Shown: positions 7,843 through 16,398 of the stretch, in pieces
Layout of the letters: every line of letters starts with the position of its first letter
How positions within the stretch are numbered: the stretch's first letter is position 1
NCBI RefSeq assembly: GCF_000717185.1
Contig: NZ_JNYE01000016.1
Location: 1-64,000 of the forward strand
Direction of reading: 5' to 3'
From: Kitasatospora phosalacinea
GTDB taxonomy: Bacteria > Actinomycetota > Actinomycetes > Streptomycetales > Streptomycetaceae
Length of the DNA: 64,000 nucleotides
Notes under the pieces: model-generated
What the model was told of the DNA's origin: nothing
The model's input: only the letters and a program-made list of their open reading frames with translations
The model's database searches: none
Position numbers and translations under genes: made by a program

Positions 7843-8445
7843 TCAGTCGTGCTGGGGCACCGGTGCGGTGCGGTGTGCGGCGGCGAGGGAGAGGACCTGG
7901 TCGACGGACCAGTGGTCGGCCGCGTGGGTGCCGTAGTGGGCGGCGGCGACCCGGCCGTCGGCGGTGAGCAGGAAGTCGGCGGGCAGACCCAGGCGTCCCC
8001 CGAGGGGGCGGGACGCGGGCAGACGTTCGCGGCCGCGCAGGACCAGCGGGATGCTGCGGGCCACCCCGCGGACGATCGACGGCCAGACCCGGGGGTCGAG
8101 CAGCGCGCGGGCCCCGTGCTCGACCCCGTACGCGCGGTACAGCCGCTGCTCGGGGTCGGCGACCAGCGAGAAGGGCAACCCGTCGGCGTACGACCGCAGT
8201 TCCTCGGCGGGCGAGTGGAAGACGGCGACCTCGCGCACCCCCGCCTCCCGCAGTTCCGGGTGGCGGACGGCGAAGCTGCGCAGGTGCAGGTTGCAGATCG
8301 GGCAGCCCGCGAAGCGGCGGAACTGCAGGTGCGTCAGGCCGTCCGCGGGCACCGGAGGCAGGGGCGCGCCGGTGACGGTGACCGCCTCGGTCGTGGTGGT
8401 GGTGGAGAGGGGCGGGGCGGTGGTGCCGGTCCGGAGTCGGGACAC
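7843..8445 (-). CDS. peroxiredoxin-like (AhpC/TSA, thioredoxin-fold) protein
   Basis: A 200-aa cytosolic protein with a thioredoxin fold. The redox pair is in RRFAGCPICNLHLR (CPxC, about residues 48-51). REVAVFHSPAEELRSY and the Pro/Asp-rich FSLVADPEQRLYRAYGVE segment match peroxiredoxin-like proteins. The GTG start at 8445 has GAGGAG 6 bases upstream. It is divergent from a TetR gene with an inverted repeat between them, so TetR repression is likely. The exact electron donor and peroxide substrate are not evident. Confidence 0.85.
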   Translation of the reverse strand: MSRLRTGTTAPPLSTTTTTEAVTVTGAPLPPVPADGLTHLQFRRFAGCPICNLHLRSFAVRHPELREAGVREVAVFHSPAEELRSYADGLPFSLVADPEQRLYRAYGVEHGARALLDPRVWPSIVRGVARSIPLVLRGRERLPASRPLGGRLGLPADFLLTADGRVAAAHYGTHAADHWSVDQVLSLAAAHRTAPVPQHD

Positions 8446-8473
8446 GTGGGCTCCTCGGAAGCTCCTCGTAGGT

Positions 8474-8510
8474 GTATGCCGTACGCCAAAACTGTAGGCG
8501 TATGGCGTAC
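8474..8510. promoter_or_regulatory. TetR-type operator between divergent genes
   Basis: GTATGCCGTACGCC (8474-8487) and GGCGTATGGCGTAC (8497-8510) are inverted copies with two mismatches, separated by 9 bases. TACGCT at 8508-8513 can serve as the -10 of the tetR gene. It would place transcription start at about the GTG at 8522, implying a leaderless mRNA. Confidence 0.65.
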
Positions 8511-8521
8511 GCTGTCAACCC

Positions 8522-9220
8522 GTGCCCCGCCCACGCTCACTGACGCCAGCTCAGATCGCCGCCGCCGCGCTCGCCGTGATCGACCGCGACGGCCTGCCCG
8601 CGCTGTCCATGCGCACCGTCGCCGCCGAACTCGACCGCCGCACCATGGCGTTGTACCGCTACGTCGAGGACCGCGAGGAACTCGAGTGCCTGGTCGTCGA
8701 CCTCGCCCTCGGTGGCGTCCTCGACCGGGCTGTGGATTCGGCCGCGGATCCGGCCGTGGATCCGGCCGTGGATTCGGCTGTGGATCCGGTGAGGTCCGCT
8801 GTCCCGTCCGCCGGGCCGCGCGTCCGGCTGCTCGCCCTGCTGGAGCTCATGCGCGAGGCCGTCGGAGCGCACCCCGGGGTGCTGCCACTGGCCGTCCGGC
8901 ACCACGGTGGCTGTCCGCCCGCACTGCGCTGGCGGGAACGGTTGCTGGAGGCCCTGGCCGATGCCGGACTCGACGCGCCGCGCCGGGCGGCCGCGCTGCA
9001 CGCACTGGTGTCGTACGTGATCGGGGCGCTCGAACTCGAACATCAGGCCGCCGTTGCTGCGGCCCCCGGCGGGGCGTCCGTCCCCGAAACCTTTCCCCTG
9101 CTCGCCGCCGCCCTGGCCGCCCGCGCCACCGCCGACCCGGCGCAGGCCTTCGCCGACGGCGCGCGGACCGTCCTGGACGGCCTGGGTCTGGGCCCCGGCC
9201 CCGGCCCAGGCCTCGGCTGA
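8522..9220 (+). CDS. TetR/AcrR family regulator
   Basis: A 232-aa TetR protein. The HTH lies in residues about 10-55 (AAAALAVIDRDGLPALSMRT, then LDRRTMALYRYVEDREEL). The rest is a helical ligand domain of the TetR_C type. No Shine-Dalgarno sequence precedes the GTG, fitting leaderless translation from the promoter inside the operator. A four-residue repeat (AVDP/AVDS, five copies, DNA 8730-8789, 12-bp period) expands the loop after the HTH domain. It probably represses itself and the divergent peroxiredoxin-like gene. Confidence 0.85.
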   Translation: MPRPRSLTPAQIAAAALAVIDRDGLPALSMRTVAAELDRRTMALYRYVEDREELECLVVDLALGGVLDRAVDSAADPAVDPAVDSAVDPVRSAVPSAGPRVRLLALLELMREAVGAHPGVLPLAVRHHGGCPPALRWRERLLEALADAGLDAPRRAAALHALVSYVIGALELEHQAAVAAAPGGASVPETFPLLAAALAARATADPAQAFADGARTVLDGLGLGPGPGPGLG

Positions 9221-9259
9221 CCGCGGCCGTGTCCGTGGCCGCACCGTCCGGGAAGGGGG

Positions 9260-9913
9260 CTAGGGGGCAGGTGCGGTGAGGGAGTTCCAGCCGTGTTCGA
9301 GGAGGTCGAAGGCGCGGACCATGGCTGCGCGGACGTCGTCGTGGGCCTGGGCGGCCCGGGGCGCCTCCAGGGCGAAGTGGGCCAGTGCGGTGCAGAGGGG
9401 GTCGTCGGCGGGGCGGCCGCTCTGTTCGGCGATCACTGCGGCGAGGGCGGCGGTGTGGCGCAGCCACATGGCCTGGTGGTAGTCGCGCAGGGCGGGGGTG
9501 GAGTTCACCAGGTCGAGGAAGGCCGCGAAGCGGGGGTCGCGGTCGGTGGCGGCCCGGCGGTGGAGCAGGGCGTGGTCGCACAGGGCGGCCGGGACGGACC
9601 GGCCGCGGGGCCGTTCGCGGACGGCGGCCAGCAGTTGGGCCTCCTGGTCCGTCTCCTGGTCGAAGACCAGGGCCTCCTTGGACGGGAAGTGCTTGAACAG
9701 CGTGGTGGTCGAGACGTCCGCGGCGTCCGCGATCTCGCGGATGCCGACGTCGTCGTAGCCGCGTTCCAGGAACAGGCGCAGCGCGGCGTCGGCGATGGCC
9801 TGGCGGGTGGCGGCCTTCTTGCGTTCGCGGCGCCCGGGCGGCGGCGGAGGTGTCGGCGGGGCCGGGGGTGTCGGGGGCGGGGGCGGTGCCGGGGGCGGAG
9901 GGGTGTTGGGCAT
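9260..9913 (-). CDS. TetR family regulator with Pro-rich N-terminus
   Basis: A 217-aa regulator. The HTH is clear (ATRQAIADAALRLFLERGYD, then IREIADAADVSTTTLFKHF, about residues 34-78), followed by a helical C-terminal domain. The first 26 residues are almost pure Pro/Ala/Thr, an unusual extension that may be a mis-assigned start or a repeat expansion; a shorter start is not obvious. It is divergent from a FAD monooxygenase across 167 bases containing an inverted repeat, an arrangement typical of substrate-induced monooxygenase control. Confidence 0.85.
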   Translation of the reverse strand: MPNTPPPPAPPPPPTPPAPPTPPPPPGRRERKKAATRQAIADAALRLFLERGYDDVGIREIADAADVSTTTLFKHFPSKEALVFDQETDQEAQLLAAVRERPRGRSVPAALCDHALLHRRAATDRDPRFAAFLDLVNSTPALRDYHQAMWLRHTAALAAVIAEQSGRPADDPLCTALAHFALEAPRAAQAHDDVRAAMVRAFDLLEHGWNSLTAPAP

Positions 9914-9945
9914 GGGGGCAGTCTACCGTCCCGGTTGATCGGGTT

Positions 9946-9970
9946 CAAAAGTTGAGTCGTTGCACTTTTG
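9946..9970. promoter_or_regulatory. candidate TetR operator
   Basis: CAAAAGT (9946-9952) and ACTTTTG (9964-9970) are perfect inverted arms 11 bases apart in the tetR/monooxygenase gap. AGTCGTTG also occurs twice as a direct repeat (9955-9962 and 9972-9979). The local AT-richness is unusual here. Confidence 0.5.
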
Positions 9971-10080
9971 TAGTCGTTGTGGTCTTCTGGGAGCACGGCG
10001 CCGACGCACTCCCGCGCCGCCCCACCCCACCTTCCCGGCCGCCCGGCACCCCCGCGCGCCCGTCCGAACGGAGCACCACC

Positions 10081-11247
10081 ATGACCACGACGACGTCCAC
10101 GACCACGACCACGACCGCCCCCGCCCTCCGCATCGCCGTCATCGGCGCCGGGCCCGGCGGCCTGACCTGCGCCCGCATCCTGCAGCGCCACGGCATCGCC
10201 GTCACCGTCCACGACCGCGACCGCGGCCCTAATGCCCGCGACCAGGGCGGCACCCTCGACCTGCACGAGGACAACGGCCAGATCGCCCTGCGCGAGGCCG
10301 GACTGCTCGACGACTTCTTCCGCCTCGCCCGCCCCGAAGGACAGGAGATGCGCCAACTCGACGCCACCACCGGGGAGATCGGCTTCCACCACGTCCCCGA
10401 GGACGGCGAACGGTTCAAGCCCGAGATCGACCGCGGCCACCTGCGCGACCTCCTCCTCGGCTCGCTCGAACCGGGCACCGTGCACTGGGGCCGCACCCTG
10501 CGCTCCGTCGAAGGACCCGTCGGCGGCCCCCGCCACCTGCACTTCGCCGACGGCACCGTCACCGAGGCCGACCTCGTCATCGGCGCCGACGGCGCCCGCT
10601 CCACGGTCCGCCGCGCCCTCTCCCCGGCCACCCCCCGCTACACCGGCGTCAGCTTCCTCGAAGCCTGGTTCCACGACGCCGACCGCCGCCACCCCGACCT
10701 CGCCGCACTCGTCGGCCCCGGCAGCGCCACCGCGGCCGACGGCGAGCGCGCCGTCTTCGCCCAGCGCAGCAGCGGCGGCCACCTCCGCGCCTACGTCATC
10801 CAGCGCGTCCCCGCCGACTGGATCGCCGCGGCCGGCCACACCGTCCAGGACACCGACGCCGTCCGCGCCCTCCTGCTGGACCGCTACCGCGACTGGTCGC
10901 CGTCCCTGCGCCGACTCCTCAGCGACAACGACGGCCCCTACGTCGACCGCCCCATCCACGCCCTGCCCGTCCCGCACACCTGGCAGCACGACCCCGCCGT
11001 CACCCTCCTCGGCGACGCCGCCCACCTGATGCCCCCGCTCGGCGTCGGCGTCAACCTCGCCATGCTCGACGCCAGCGAACTCGCCCTCGCCCTCGCCCGC
11101 CACGACACCGTCGCCGCCGCCGTCCGCGCCTACGAGGCGGTCATGCTGCCCCGCTCCACCGACATGCAGCGCCTCCTGGACGGTGCCGCCGAAGGCCTGC
11201 TGTCCGCCGAGCCCCACCAGGAGCACGCCCCGTCCGGCGCCCGGTGA
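10081..11247 (+). CDS. FAD-dependent monooxygenase (PHBH/TetX-like)
   Basis: A 388-aa flavoprotein hydroxylase. The Rossmann GxGxxG is IGAGPGG (about residues 22-28). The DG motif region is DLVIGADGARS and the second FAD motif is LLGDAAHLMPP. The sequence around NARDQGGTLDLHEDNGQ resembles TetX-like tetracycline-modifying or aromatic hydroxylases. It uses NAD(P)H and O2 to hydroxylate an aromatic or polyketide substrate in the cytosol; the substrate is unknown. The N-terminal dozen residues are Thr-rich. A GGAG lies about 10 bases upstream of the ATG. Likely controlled by the divergent TetR. Confidence 0.87.
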   Translation: MTTTTSTTTTTTAPALRIAVIGAGPGGLTCARILQRHGIAVTVHDRDRGPNARDQGGTLDLHEDNGQIALREAGLLDDFFRLARPEGQEMRQLDATTGEIGFHHVPEDGERFKPEIDRGHLRDLLLGSLEPGTVHWGRTLRSVEGPVGGPRHLHFADGTVTEADLVIGADGARSTVRRALSPATPRYTGVSFLEAWFHDADRRHPDLAALVGPGSATAADGERAVFAQRSSGGHLRAYVIQRVPADWIAAAGHTVQDTDAVRALLLDRYRDWSPSLRRLLSDNDGPYVDRPIHALPVPHTWQHDPAVTLLGDAAHLMPPLGVGVNLAMLDASELALALARHDTVAAAVRAYEAVMLPRSTDMQRLLDGAAEGLLSAEPHQEHAPSGAR

Positions 11248-11252
11248 GCGAA

Positions 11253-11462
11253 CTACCGCTCGAAGAAAGGCACTCGGGCCTGGCTCAGAGCACGTCCAGG
11301 CACGCGACCGGGTCCGCCCCCTCGGCCCCTCTCACCCGCCGCCTCGAATGCCGCGTCCGCCGCCCGTACCGCCACGCCGTACGCCTCGGCGTCCCGCACC
11401 GGGTGCAGCGTCCACGGGAGGCAGTGGATCTCCCCGGACCGGTCGTACCGGCCCGGCAGCAA
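11253..11462 (-). CDS. possible short CDS or gene remnant
   Basis: This frame encodes a protein-like stretch (GRYDRSGEIHCLPWTLHPVR, then DAEAYGVAVRAADAAFEAAG) with normal actinobacterial composition, ending at 11253. A TTG at 11462 has AGGAG 7 bases upstream, giving 69 aa. The 321-base gap 11248-11568 holds no other gene. Family unknown; it may be the decayed end of a larger gene downstream of the DUF5959 gene. Confidence 0.3.
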   Translation of the reverse strand: MLPGRYDRSGEIHCLPWTLHPVRDAEAYGVAVRAADAAFEAAGERGRGGGPGRVPGRALSQARVPFFER

Positions 11463-11568
11463 CGGGACGCTCCTGCCGGCTCGTTGCGCGACAGGCGTGG
11501 CGTGCGGAGCGGACGGTGGGCCCGGCAGTGGGTCCGGCAGTGGGTCCGGTAGTGGGCCCGGCAGTCGG

Positions 11569-12018
11569 TCAGTGCCGCCACTCGTAGACGCCCGGCGAGG
11601 TCTGGCGGACTTCGCTCGGCCAGGTCCGCCGGACCTGTTCGAGCAATCTGCGCTGCTCGTCGATCCACCCCGGCTCCAGGGAGAGCGGGAGGAGAACGGA
11701 GACGCACGACCTCCCCAGGTCCTCGACGAGGACGGTCGGCGTGCCGTGCTCCTCGTCGAGCGGTCGGATCCTGACCTCCGGGCTGCCGTCCTCCAGCCAG
11801 ACGATCTCCCGGCCGGACGCGAGCACGTCCAAGGACCGGCCCCACCCGTCCAGGTCGGAGGGGAGCAGCCGGACGGAGAGGCTTCCGGTGACGAAGCTGC
11901 TCGTGACGACGACCTCGGCATCGAGCAGGTCGTGGAGGTGGAGCACGCCCGGCATCCGGCGCCCCAGTACCCGTACCCGGAAGCTGCTGTCCTCGTCCCG
12001 GAGGCTGATCAGGTCCAT
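11569..12018 (-). CDS. DUF5959 family protein
   Basis: A 149-aa protein resembling the DUF5959 family found in streptomycetes. It begins MDLISLRDEDSSFRVRVLGR and contains HLHDLLDAEVVVTSSFVTGS and EIVWLEDGSPEVRIRP, a mostly beta pattern without membrane segments. The ATG at 12018 is preferred because GGGGAGC precedes it; the frame itself opens earlier at 12057. Function unknown. No functional partner is evident among the neighbours. Confidence 0.75.
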   Translation of the reverse strand: MDLISLRDEDSSFRVRVLGRRMPGVLHLHDLLDAEVVVTSSFVTGSLSVRLLPSDLDGWGRSLDVLASGREIVWLEDGSPEVRIRPLDEEHGTPTVLVEDLGRSCVSVLLPLSLEPGWIDEQRRLLEQVRRTWPSEVRQTSPGVYEWRH

Positions 12019-12065
12019 GTCCGCTCCCCGTGCCGTCCGTCGTTCGCATGCTGCCAAAGGTGGGC

Positions 12066-12108
12066 GGCGGGGGGCCGGGACTGCGGGCCCCGGCCCCGGC
12101 CCCCCGCC
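12066..12108 (-). terminator. strong GC hairpin after cobM
   Basis: Fourteen-base inverted arms at 12066-12079 and 12095-12108 (GGCGGGGGGCCGGG on the left arm) lie 28 bases beyond the cobM stop. There is no T-run, as is common for actinobacterial terminators. Confidence 0.6.
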
Positions 12109-12135
12109 CGGGCGTGGCCCGTTGCGGCGACGCGT

Positions 12136-12876
12136 TCAGCGGGCCCGGGTGGTCGAGTACAGGTGGCTGTCGCGGAACTCCGTCGCGGCGAGGGTGCGGC
12201 CGACGATGATGACGGCGGTGCGCAGCACGCCCGCGGCCTTCACCTGGACGGCGATGTCGCCGAGGGTGCCGCGCAGGACCAGCTCGTCCGGGCGGCTGGC
12301 CATCGCGACCACCGCGGCCGGGCAGTCCGGCCCGTAGTGCGGGAGCAGTTCCTCGACCACGCTGTCCACGTAGCGGGCCGCCAGGTGCAGCACCAGCAGC
12401 GCACCGCTCTTGCCGAGCACGGACAGCTCCTCGCCGGGCGGCATCGGCGTCGCCTGCCGGGCCACCCGGGTCAGGATCACCGTCTGCCCGACCGTCGGCA
12501 CCGTCAACTCCCGCTTCAGCGCCGCCGCGGCCGCCGCGAACGCGGGCACGCCCGGCACCACCTCGTACGGGATGTCCGCCGCGTCCAGTCGACGCATCTG
12601 CTCGGCCATCGCCGAGAACACCGACGGGTCGCCGGAGTGCAACCGGGCCACGTCCAGGCCCTCGCCGTGCGCGCGGACGATCTCGGCCAGGATCTGGTTC
12701 AGGTCCAGGTTCGCGGTGTCGACCAGCCGGGCGTCCGGCGGGCAGTCCGCCAGCAGCTCCGGCGGCACCAGGCTGCCCGCGTACAGGCACACCCCGCAGC
12801 GGGCCAGGGTGCGTTGGCCGCGCACCGTGATCAGATCGGCTGCGCCCGGACCGGCACCGATGAAATAGACCGTCAC
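12136..12876 (-). CDS. cobM: precorrin-4 C11-methyltransferase (CobM/CbiF)
   Basis: A 246-aa SAM-dependent tetrapyrrole methylase of the cobalamin corrin-ring pathway, methylating C11 of precorrin-4. The SUMT-family N-terminus is MTVYFIGAGPGAADLITVRG. The second signature is GLDVARLHSGDPSVFSA, with further marks at YEVVPGVPAF and LTRVARQATPMPP. The GTG start overlaps the cobL stop (GTGA), so the two are translationally coupled. No other cobalamin genes are in the window. Confidence 0.95.
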   Translation of the reverse strand: MTVYFIGAGPGAADLITVRGQRTLARCGVCLYAGSLVPPELLADCPPDARLVDTANLDLNQILAEIVRAHGEGLDVARLHSGDPSVFSAMAEQMRRLDAADIPYEVVPGVPAFAAAAAALKRELTVPTVGQTVILTRVARQATPMPPGEELSVLGKSGALLVLHLAARYVDSVVEELLPHYGPDCPAAVVAMASRPDELVLRGTLGDIAVQVKAAGVLRTAVIIVGRTLAATEFRDSHLYSTTRAR

Positions 12877-14246
12877 TTCGCTCCTCCAACAGCTCCGACA
12901 GTTCCGGCAGTTCCGATAGTTCCGATAACTCGGGCGGTTCCGACAACCTCGGCTGCACCGGATTCCCCGGGGTCACCGTTCTCGTTCTGGTTCTCGTTCT
13001 GGTTCTCGCGCGTGTCCTTGACGACGCTCCACTGGGTCACCGGCATCGCCTGCCGCCACCCGGTGAACCCGCCCACCGGTACCGCGTGCGCGACCGCGAG
13101 CTTCACCAACTCGCCGCCGTGGCGCCGGTACCACTGCGTCAGCAGCGCCTCCGACTCCAGCGTCACCGTGTTCGCCACCAGTCGCCCGCCCGGCCCGAGC
13201 GCCGCCCAGCACGCCTCCAGCACCCCCGGCACCGTCAGCCCGCCGCCGACGAACACCGCGTCCGGACGGCCCAGTTCGGCCGTCAGTTCGTCCAGCGCCA
13301 CCGGTGCCGCACCCCGGACCACCCGCAGCCGGGGCACGCCGAGCGCGGCCGCGTTGCGGACGATCCGCTCCGCCCGCCCCGGGTCGCGCTCCACACTGAC
13401 CGCCCGGCAACTGCGGTGCGACCGCAGCCACTCGATGCCGATCGACCCCGAACCGCCGCCCACGTCCCACAGCAGCTCGCCCGGCGCCGGACCGAGCGCC
13501 GCCAGCGTCGCCGCCCGAATGTGACGCTTCGTCAACTGACCGTCCGAATCGAAGAGTTCGTCCCGCAGTCCGGGAACCAGTTGCTGCCGCGGGGCATCCG
13601 GCGCAACGGCCGGATCGAGGACGCAGTCGACCGCCAGCAGGTTCAACGGATCCCCCGGCGGCAACGACCAACCCTCCGCCACACCCTCGCGCACCGCCTC
13701 CGCCGGGCCGCCCAACTGCTCCAACACCCGTACCCGGCTCGGCCCGTAGCCGCGGTTCGCCAGCAGTTCCGCCACCCGTACGGGCGTCGCCGCGTCCGCG
13801 CTGAGCACCAGCAGCCGACGGCCCGGGTACAGCGCGGCGTGCAGCGACTCGACCGGACGGCCGACCAGCGTCACCACCTCGGTCTCCTCCACCGGCCAGC
13901 CCAGCCGGGCGCACGCCAGCGACACCGAGGACGGATGCGGCAGCACCCGCAGCGACTCCACCGGGACGCCGCACTCCAGCAGCGTCCGGCCGATCCCGTG
14001 GAACATCGGGTCGCCACTGGCGAGCACCGCCAGTCGCCGCCCCGCGAACCGCTCCAGCAGCCCCGGCACCGACGGCCGCAACGGGGACGGCCACGGCACC
14101 CGATCCGCCGTCACCTCCTCCGGCAGCAACGCCAACTGCCGCGCCCCGCCGAGCACCGCGTCCGCCGCGCCCAGCGCCTCCCGCGCCGCGGCCGAGAGCC
14201 CCGGCCAGCCGTCCGCACCCACCCCGACGACGGTGATCGCAGACAC
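12873..14246 (-). CDS. cobL: precorrin-6Y C5,15-methyltransferase/decarboxylase (CobL, CbiE-CbiT fusion)
   Basis: A 457-aa bifunctional enzyme. The N-terminal tetrapyrrole methylase (CbiE, about 1-200; ITVVGVGADGWPGLS, then LASGDPMFHGIGRTL) is fused to a Rossmann methyltransferase (CbiT, about 220-400; LLWDVGGGSGSIGIEWLRS). It methylates C5 and C15 and decarboxylates the C12 acetate side chain. The GTG at 14246 is chosen because GAGGAG ends 6 bases before it; the upstream TTG at 14252 abuts that site. The last 50 residues are foreign to the family: a QNEN repeat, then a VIGTIGTAGTVG tail, both from short tandem DNA repeats (12880-13020). Confidence 0.94.
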   Translation of the reverse strand: MSAITVVGVGADGWPGLSAAAREALGAADAVLGGARQLALLPEEVTADRVPWPSPLRPSVPGLLERFAGRRLAVLASGDPMFHGIGRTLLECGVPVESLRVLPHPSSVSLACARLGWPVEETEVVTLVGRPVESLHAALYPGRRLLVLSADAATPVRVAELLANRGYGPSRVRVLEQLGGPAEAVREGVAEGWSLPPGDPLNLLAVDCVLDPAVAPDAPRQQLVPGLRDELFDSDGQLTKRHIRAATLAALGPAPGELLWDVGGGSGSIGIEWLRSHRSCRAVSVERDPGRAERIVRNAAALGVPRLRVVRGAAPVALDELTAELGRPDAVFVGGGLTVPGVLEACWAALGPGGRLVANTVTLESEALLTQWYRRHGGELVKLAVAHAVPVGGFTGWRQAMPVTQWSVVKDTRENQNENQNENGDPGESGAAEVVGTARVIGTIGTAGTVGAVGGAK

Positions 14247-14411
14247 GCGCAACTCCTCACGGATCGGGGACGGGGCAGCCGCAGCCTACCCGCAGCCGAC
14301 CGCCGTACCCCCCACGAGCTGCGGAGATCCACCGTGCGACATTGGCCACACCGGCGCGGGTAGCCCGCCGGGGTACGGCGGGTGGCGGGCGGTGCGCGTC
14401 GGCCGAGGTCG

Positions 14412-14858
14412 TCAGCCGAGGTCGTCGGCGGCGTGCCGCAGGGCCCGTTCGGCACGGTTCAGGAAGGCGCGGAACTGCTCCTGCTCGGCCTCGGTGAACT
14501 CGTCGGCGAGACACTGCTCGACCTCGGTGGCCCGCTCGTCGGCCAACTCCAGGGCCGCCCGGCCGCGATCGGTCAGCCGGGTCTCCAACACGTTGCGGTG
14601 CCAGCGGTGCGGCGCCCGTTCCACCAGCCCGCGCTCGGTCAGGTGCTTCAGCAGGACGCCCATCGCCTGCGGGGTGACCTGGCAGGAACGGGCCAGCGCG
14701 GCCCCGCTGATGCCCGGGCTGTCGGCGAGCACGTACAGCGCCGCGTACTGCGGAACGGTCAGCCCCGCGGGATCCACCGCGAGGCGTTTCGCGGCCATCA
14801 ACTCCAGGTCGGCGCGGTGCAGATCGATGCCGAGGCGGTCAGCGGGGGGCATTCCCAT
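14412..14858 (-). CDS. MarR family regulator
   Basis: A 148-aa winged-HTH protein. The core is LTVPQYAALYVLADSPGISG, ALARSCQVTPQAMGVLLKHL and a wing at RAPHRWHRNVLETRLTDRG, followed by the C-terminal dimer helices. No ribosome site marks the start; ATG 14858 is chosen by family length, and ATG 14885 is possible. A 16-base perfect palindrome between this gene and the divergent hydrolase gene is the likely operator. Confidence 0.85.
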   Translation of the reverse strand: MGMPPADRLGIDLHRADLELMAAKRLAVDPAGLTVPQYAALYVLADSPGISGAALARSCQVTPQAMGVLLKHLTERGLVERAPHRWHRNVLETRLTDRGRAALELADERATEVEQCLADEFTEAEQEQFRAFLNRAERALRHAADDLG

Positions 14859-14897
14859 GCGGCGATGGTACAGGGCGAGGGGCATCAATCAGTTTCG

Positions 14898-14926
14898 TTG
14901 ACAGTCATCAATGCATTGATGATGAT
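14898..14926 (+). promoter_or_regulatory. MarR operator palindrome overlapping a promoter
   Basis: CATCAATGCATTGATG (14906-14921) is a perfect 16-base palindrome, the size and symmetry expected for a MarR dimer. TTGACA at 14898-14903 and GATGAT at 14921-14926, 17 bases apart, form a plausible plus-strand promoter for the hydrolase gene with the palindrome filling the spacer, suggesting direct repression. Confidence 0.7.
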
Positions 14927-15064
14927 GGGCGTTGTTGATGTCGGCAGCCGTCGGCCCTCGGCTGCCGAGCGTGAGGAATCGACCACTGCGCGTCGACATC
15001 CGATGGTCGTTTTGTCGACCTGTCGTCCCGTCAGAAACGCCACGCTCCGGAGGACCGCACCCCC

Positions 15065-16224
15065 ATGACCGAACTCTCCTTCCTCACCGCCACCGGCACG
15101 GCGGCCGGTTTCGTCGCCGAGACCCGCCCGCGCGCCCACGGCGCCGGCATCGACCCGTACGAGTACGACCGCGTCACCGCGCCGATCGGTTCGCTGCTCG
15201 ACTGGCCCGACGCCTGCCGGGCGGCCTGCTCGCCCACCGGGCCCGGGCCGAGCAGGCCGCCGGGCGGGGCCGGGCCCGGACCGCCGGGCACCACCACCGG
15301 TCGGCGGCCCGCTGGTTCCACCTCGCCGCGCTGCTGCCGGACCCGGACTGGGAGCGCGCCGCCGCCGTCGCCGCGGAGGCGGACCGGTCGATGGGGGACG
15401 CCCTCGCCCTGCTCGAACCCTCGGCCCGGCGGATCTCCGGCGAGGGCTACGCGGGCTGGCTGCGCCTGCCGCGAACGGGGGAAGGCGCAGGGGCGGAGGG
15501 CTCCCCGTTGGTGGTGCTGGTTCCCGGCATGGACTCCGCGAAGGAGGAGTTCCACCGGCCGGTCGACGCGCTGCTCGCGCGCGGGGTGGCCGTCCTGGCC
15601 GTCGACGGCCCCGGGCAGGGGGTCCTGGCCGCCGGTCCCGCGCTCGGCCCGGACCACCGGCACGCGCTCCGCCGGGCCTTGGACCACGTCCTGGGGAAGG
15701 AGCCGGGGCAGGGACGGGGGCAGGGGCAGGGGCAAGAGCCGGGGCAGGAGCAGGGATCGGACCGAGGTGGGAGCGGGGCGGGGATCGATCCGGGGCGGGT
15801 CGGGGTCATCGGGCTCAGCCTCGGCGGCTACCTCGCCGCGGACTTCGCCGCGCACGACCCGCGCGTCCGGGCGGCGGCGCTGGTCAGCGGGCCGTACCGG
15901 CTGGACCAGGACGCGCTGGTCCCGTTCGTCACCGCGACCCTCGCCCAGCGCTGCGGCGGGGACGCGGCGGCCCGCGAATTCGTCGCGCGGATCGACCTGG
16001 CCGCGCTGGCGCCCCGGCTGCGCCGCCTCCCGCTGCTGCTGGTCGAGGGCGGCCGGGACCGGATCCCGGGCGTCACCAACGCCGAGGCCCTCACCGCCGA
16101 CCTCCCGCACGCCGAACTGCTCCACGTCCCGCACGGGAACCACCTGCTCGGCAACGCCCTGCCGGACTGGCTCCCCGACACCGCCGACTGGCTCGCGGAC
16201 GTCCTGGCAGCTCCCGGGGCCTGA
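15065..16224 (+). pseudogene. alpha/beta hydrolase interrupted by a frameshift
   Basis: The N-terminal 54 codons from ATG 15065 (MTELSFLTATGTAAGFVAET, ending at LLDWPDACRAA) are coding-like in one frame. From about 15220 the coding character moves to the -1 frame (GLLAHRARAEQAA onward) and runs to the stop at 16224. Restoring one base near 15216-15230 would give a roughly 385-aa hydrolase related to FrsA or pseudooxynicotine-hydrolase-like enzymes. The triad survives: VGVIGLSLGGY (Ser), GGRDRIPG (Asp), HGNHLL (His). A Gln/Gly repeat tract (GQGRGQGQGQ, about 15705-15765) interrupts the core. It is a true recent mutation or a sequencing error. Confidence 0.75.
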
Positions 16225-16398
16225 ACGCCGCCGCTGCCCGGATGAGGCCGGGGGTGAACGGGTCCCTCCGCGCGGGTGACCCGGCGTCCTTCCTCCGGCG
16301 GACGCGCGGGGCCGGTGCCGGTTGCGATCTTTGGGGTGTTCCCGCGTGCGGCTCGAAAGCACGGAGGGGACGAACAACTAGACTGGGGGAGGGTTAAG

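Noticed and set aside
11253..11921. Long minus-strand frame of 222 codons spanning the DUF5959 gene
   Set aside because: Its first two thirds are an out-of-frame shadow of the DUF5959 gene; only the last part looks coding and is listed separately at low confidence.
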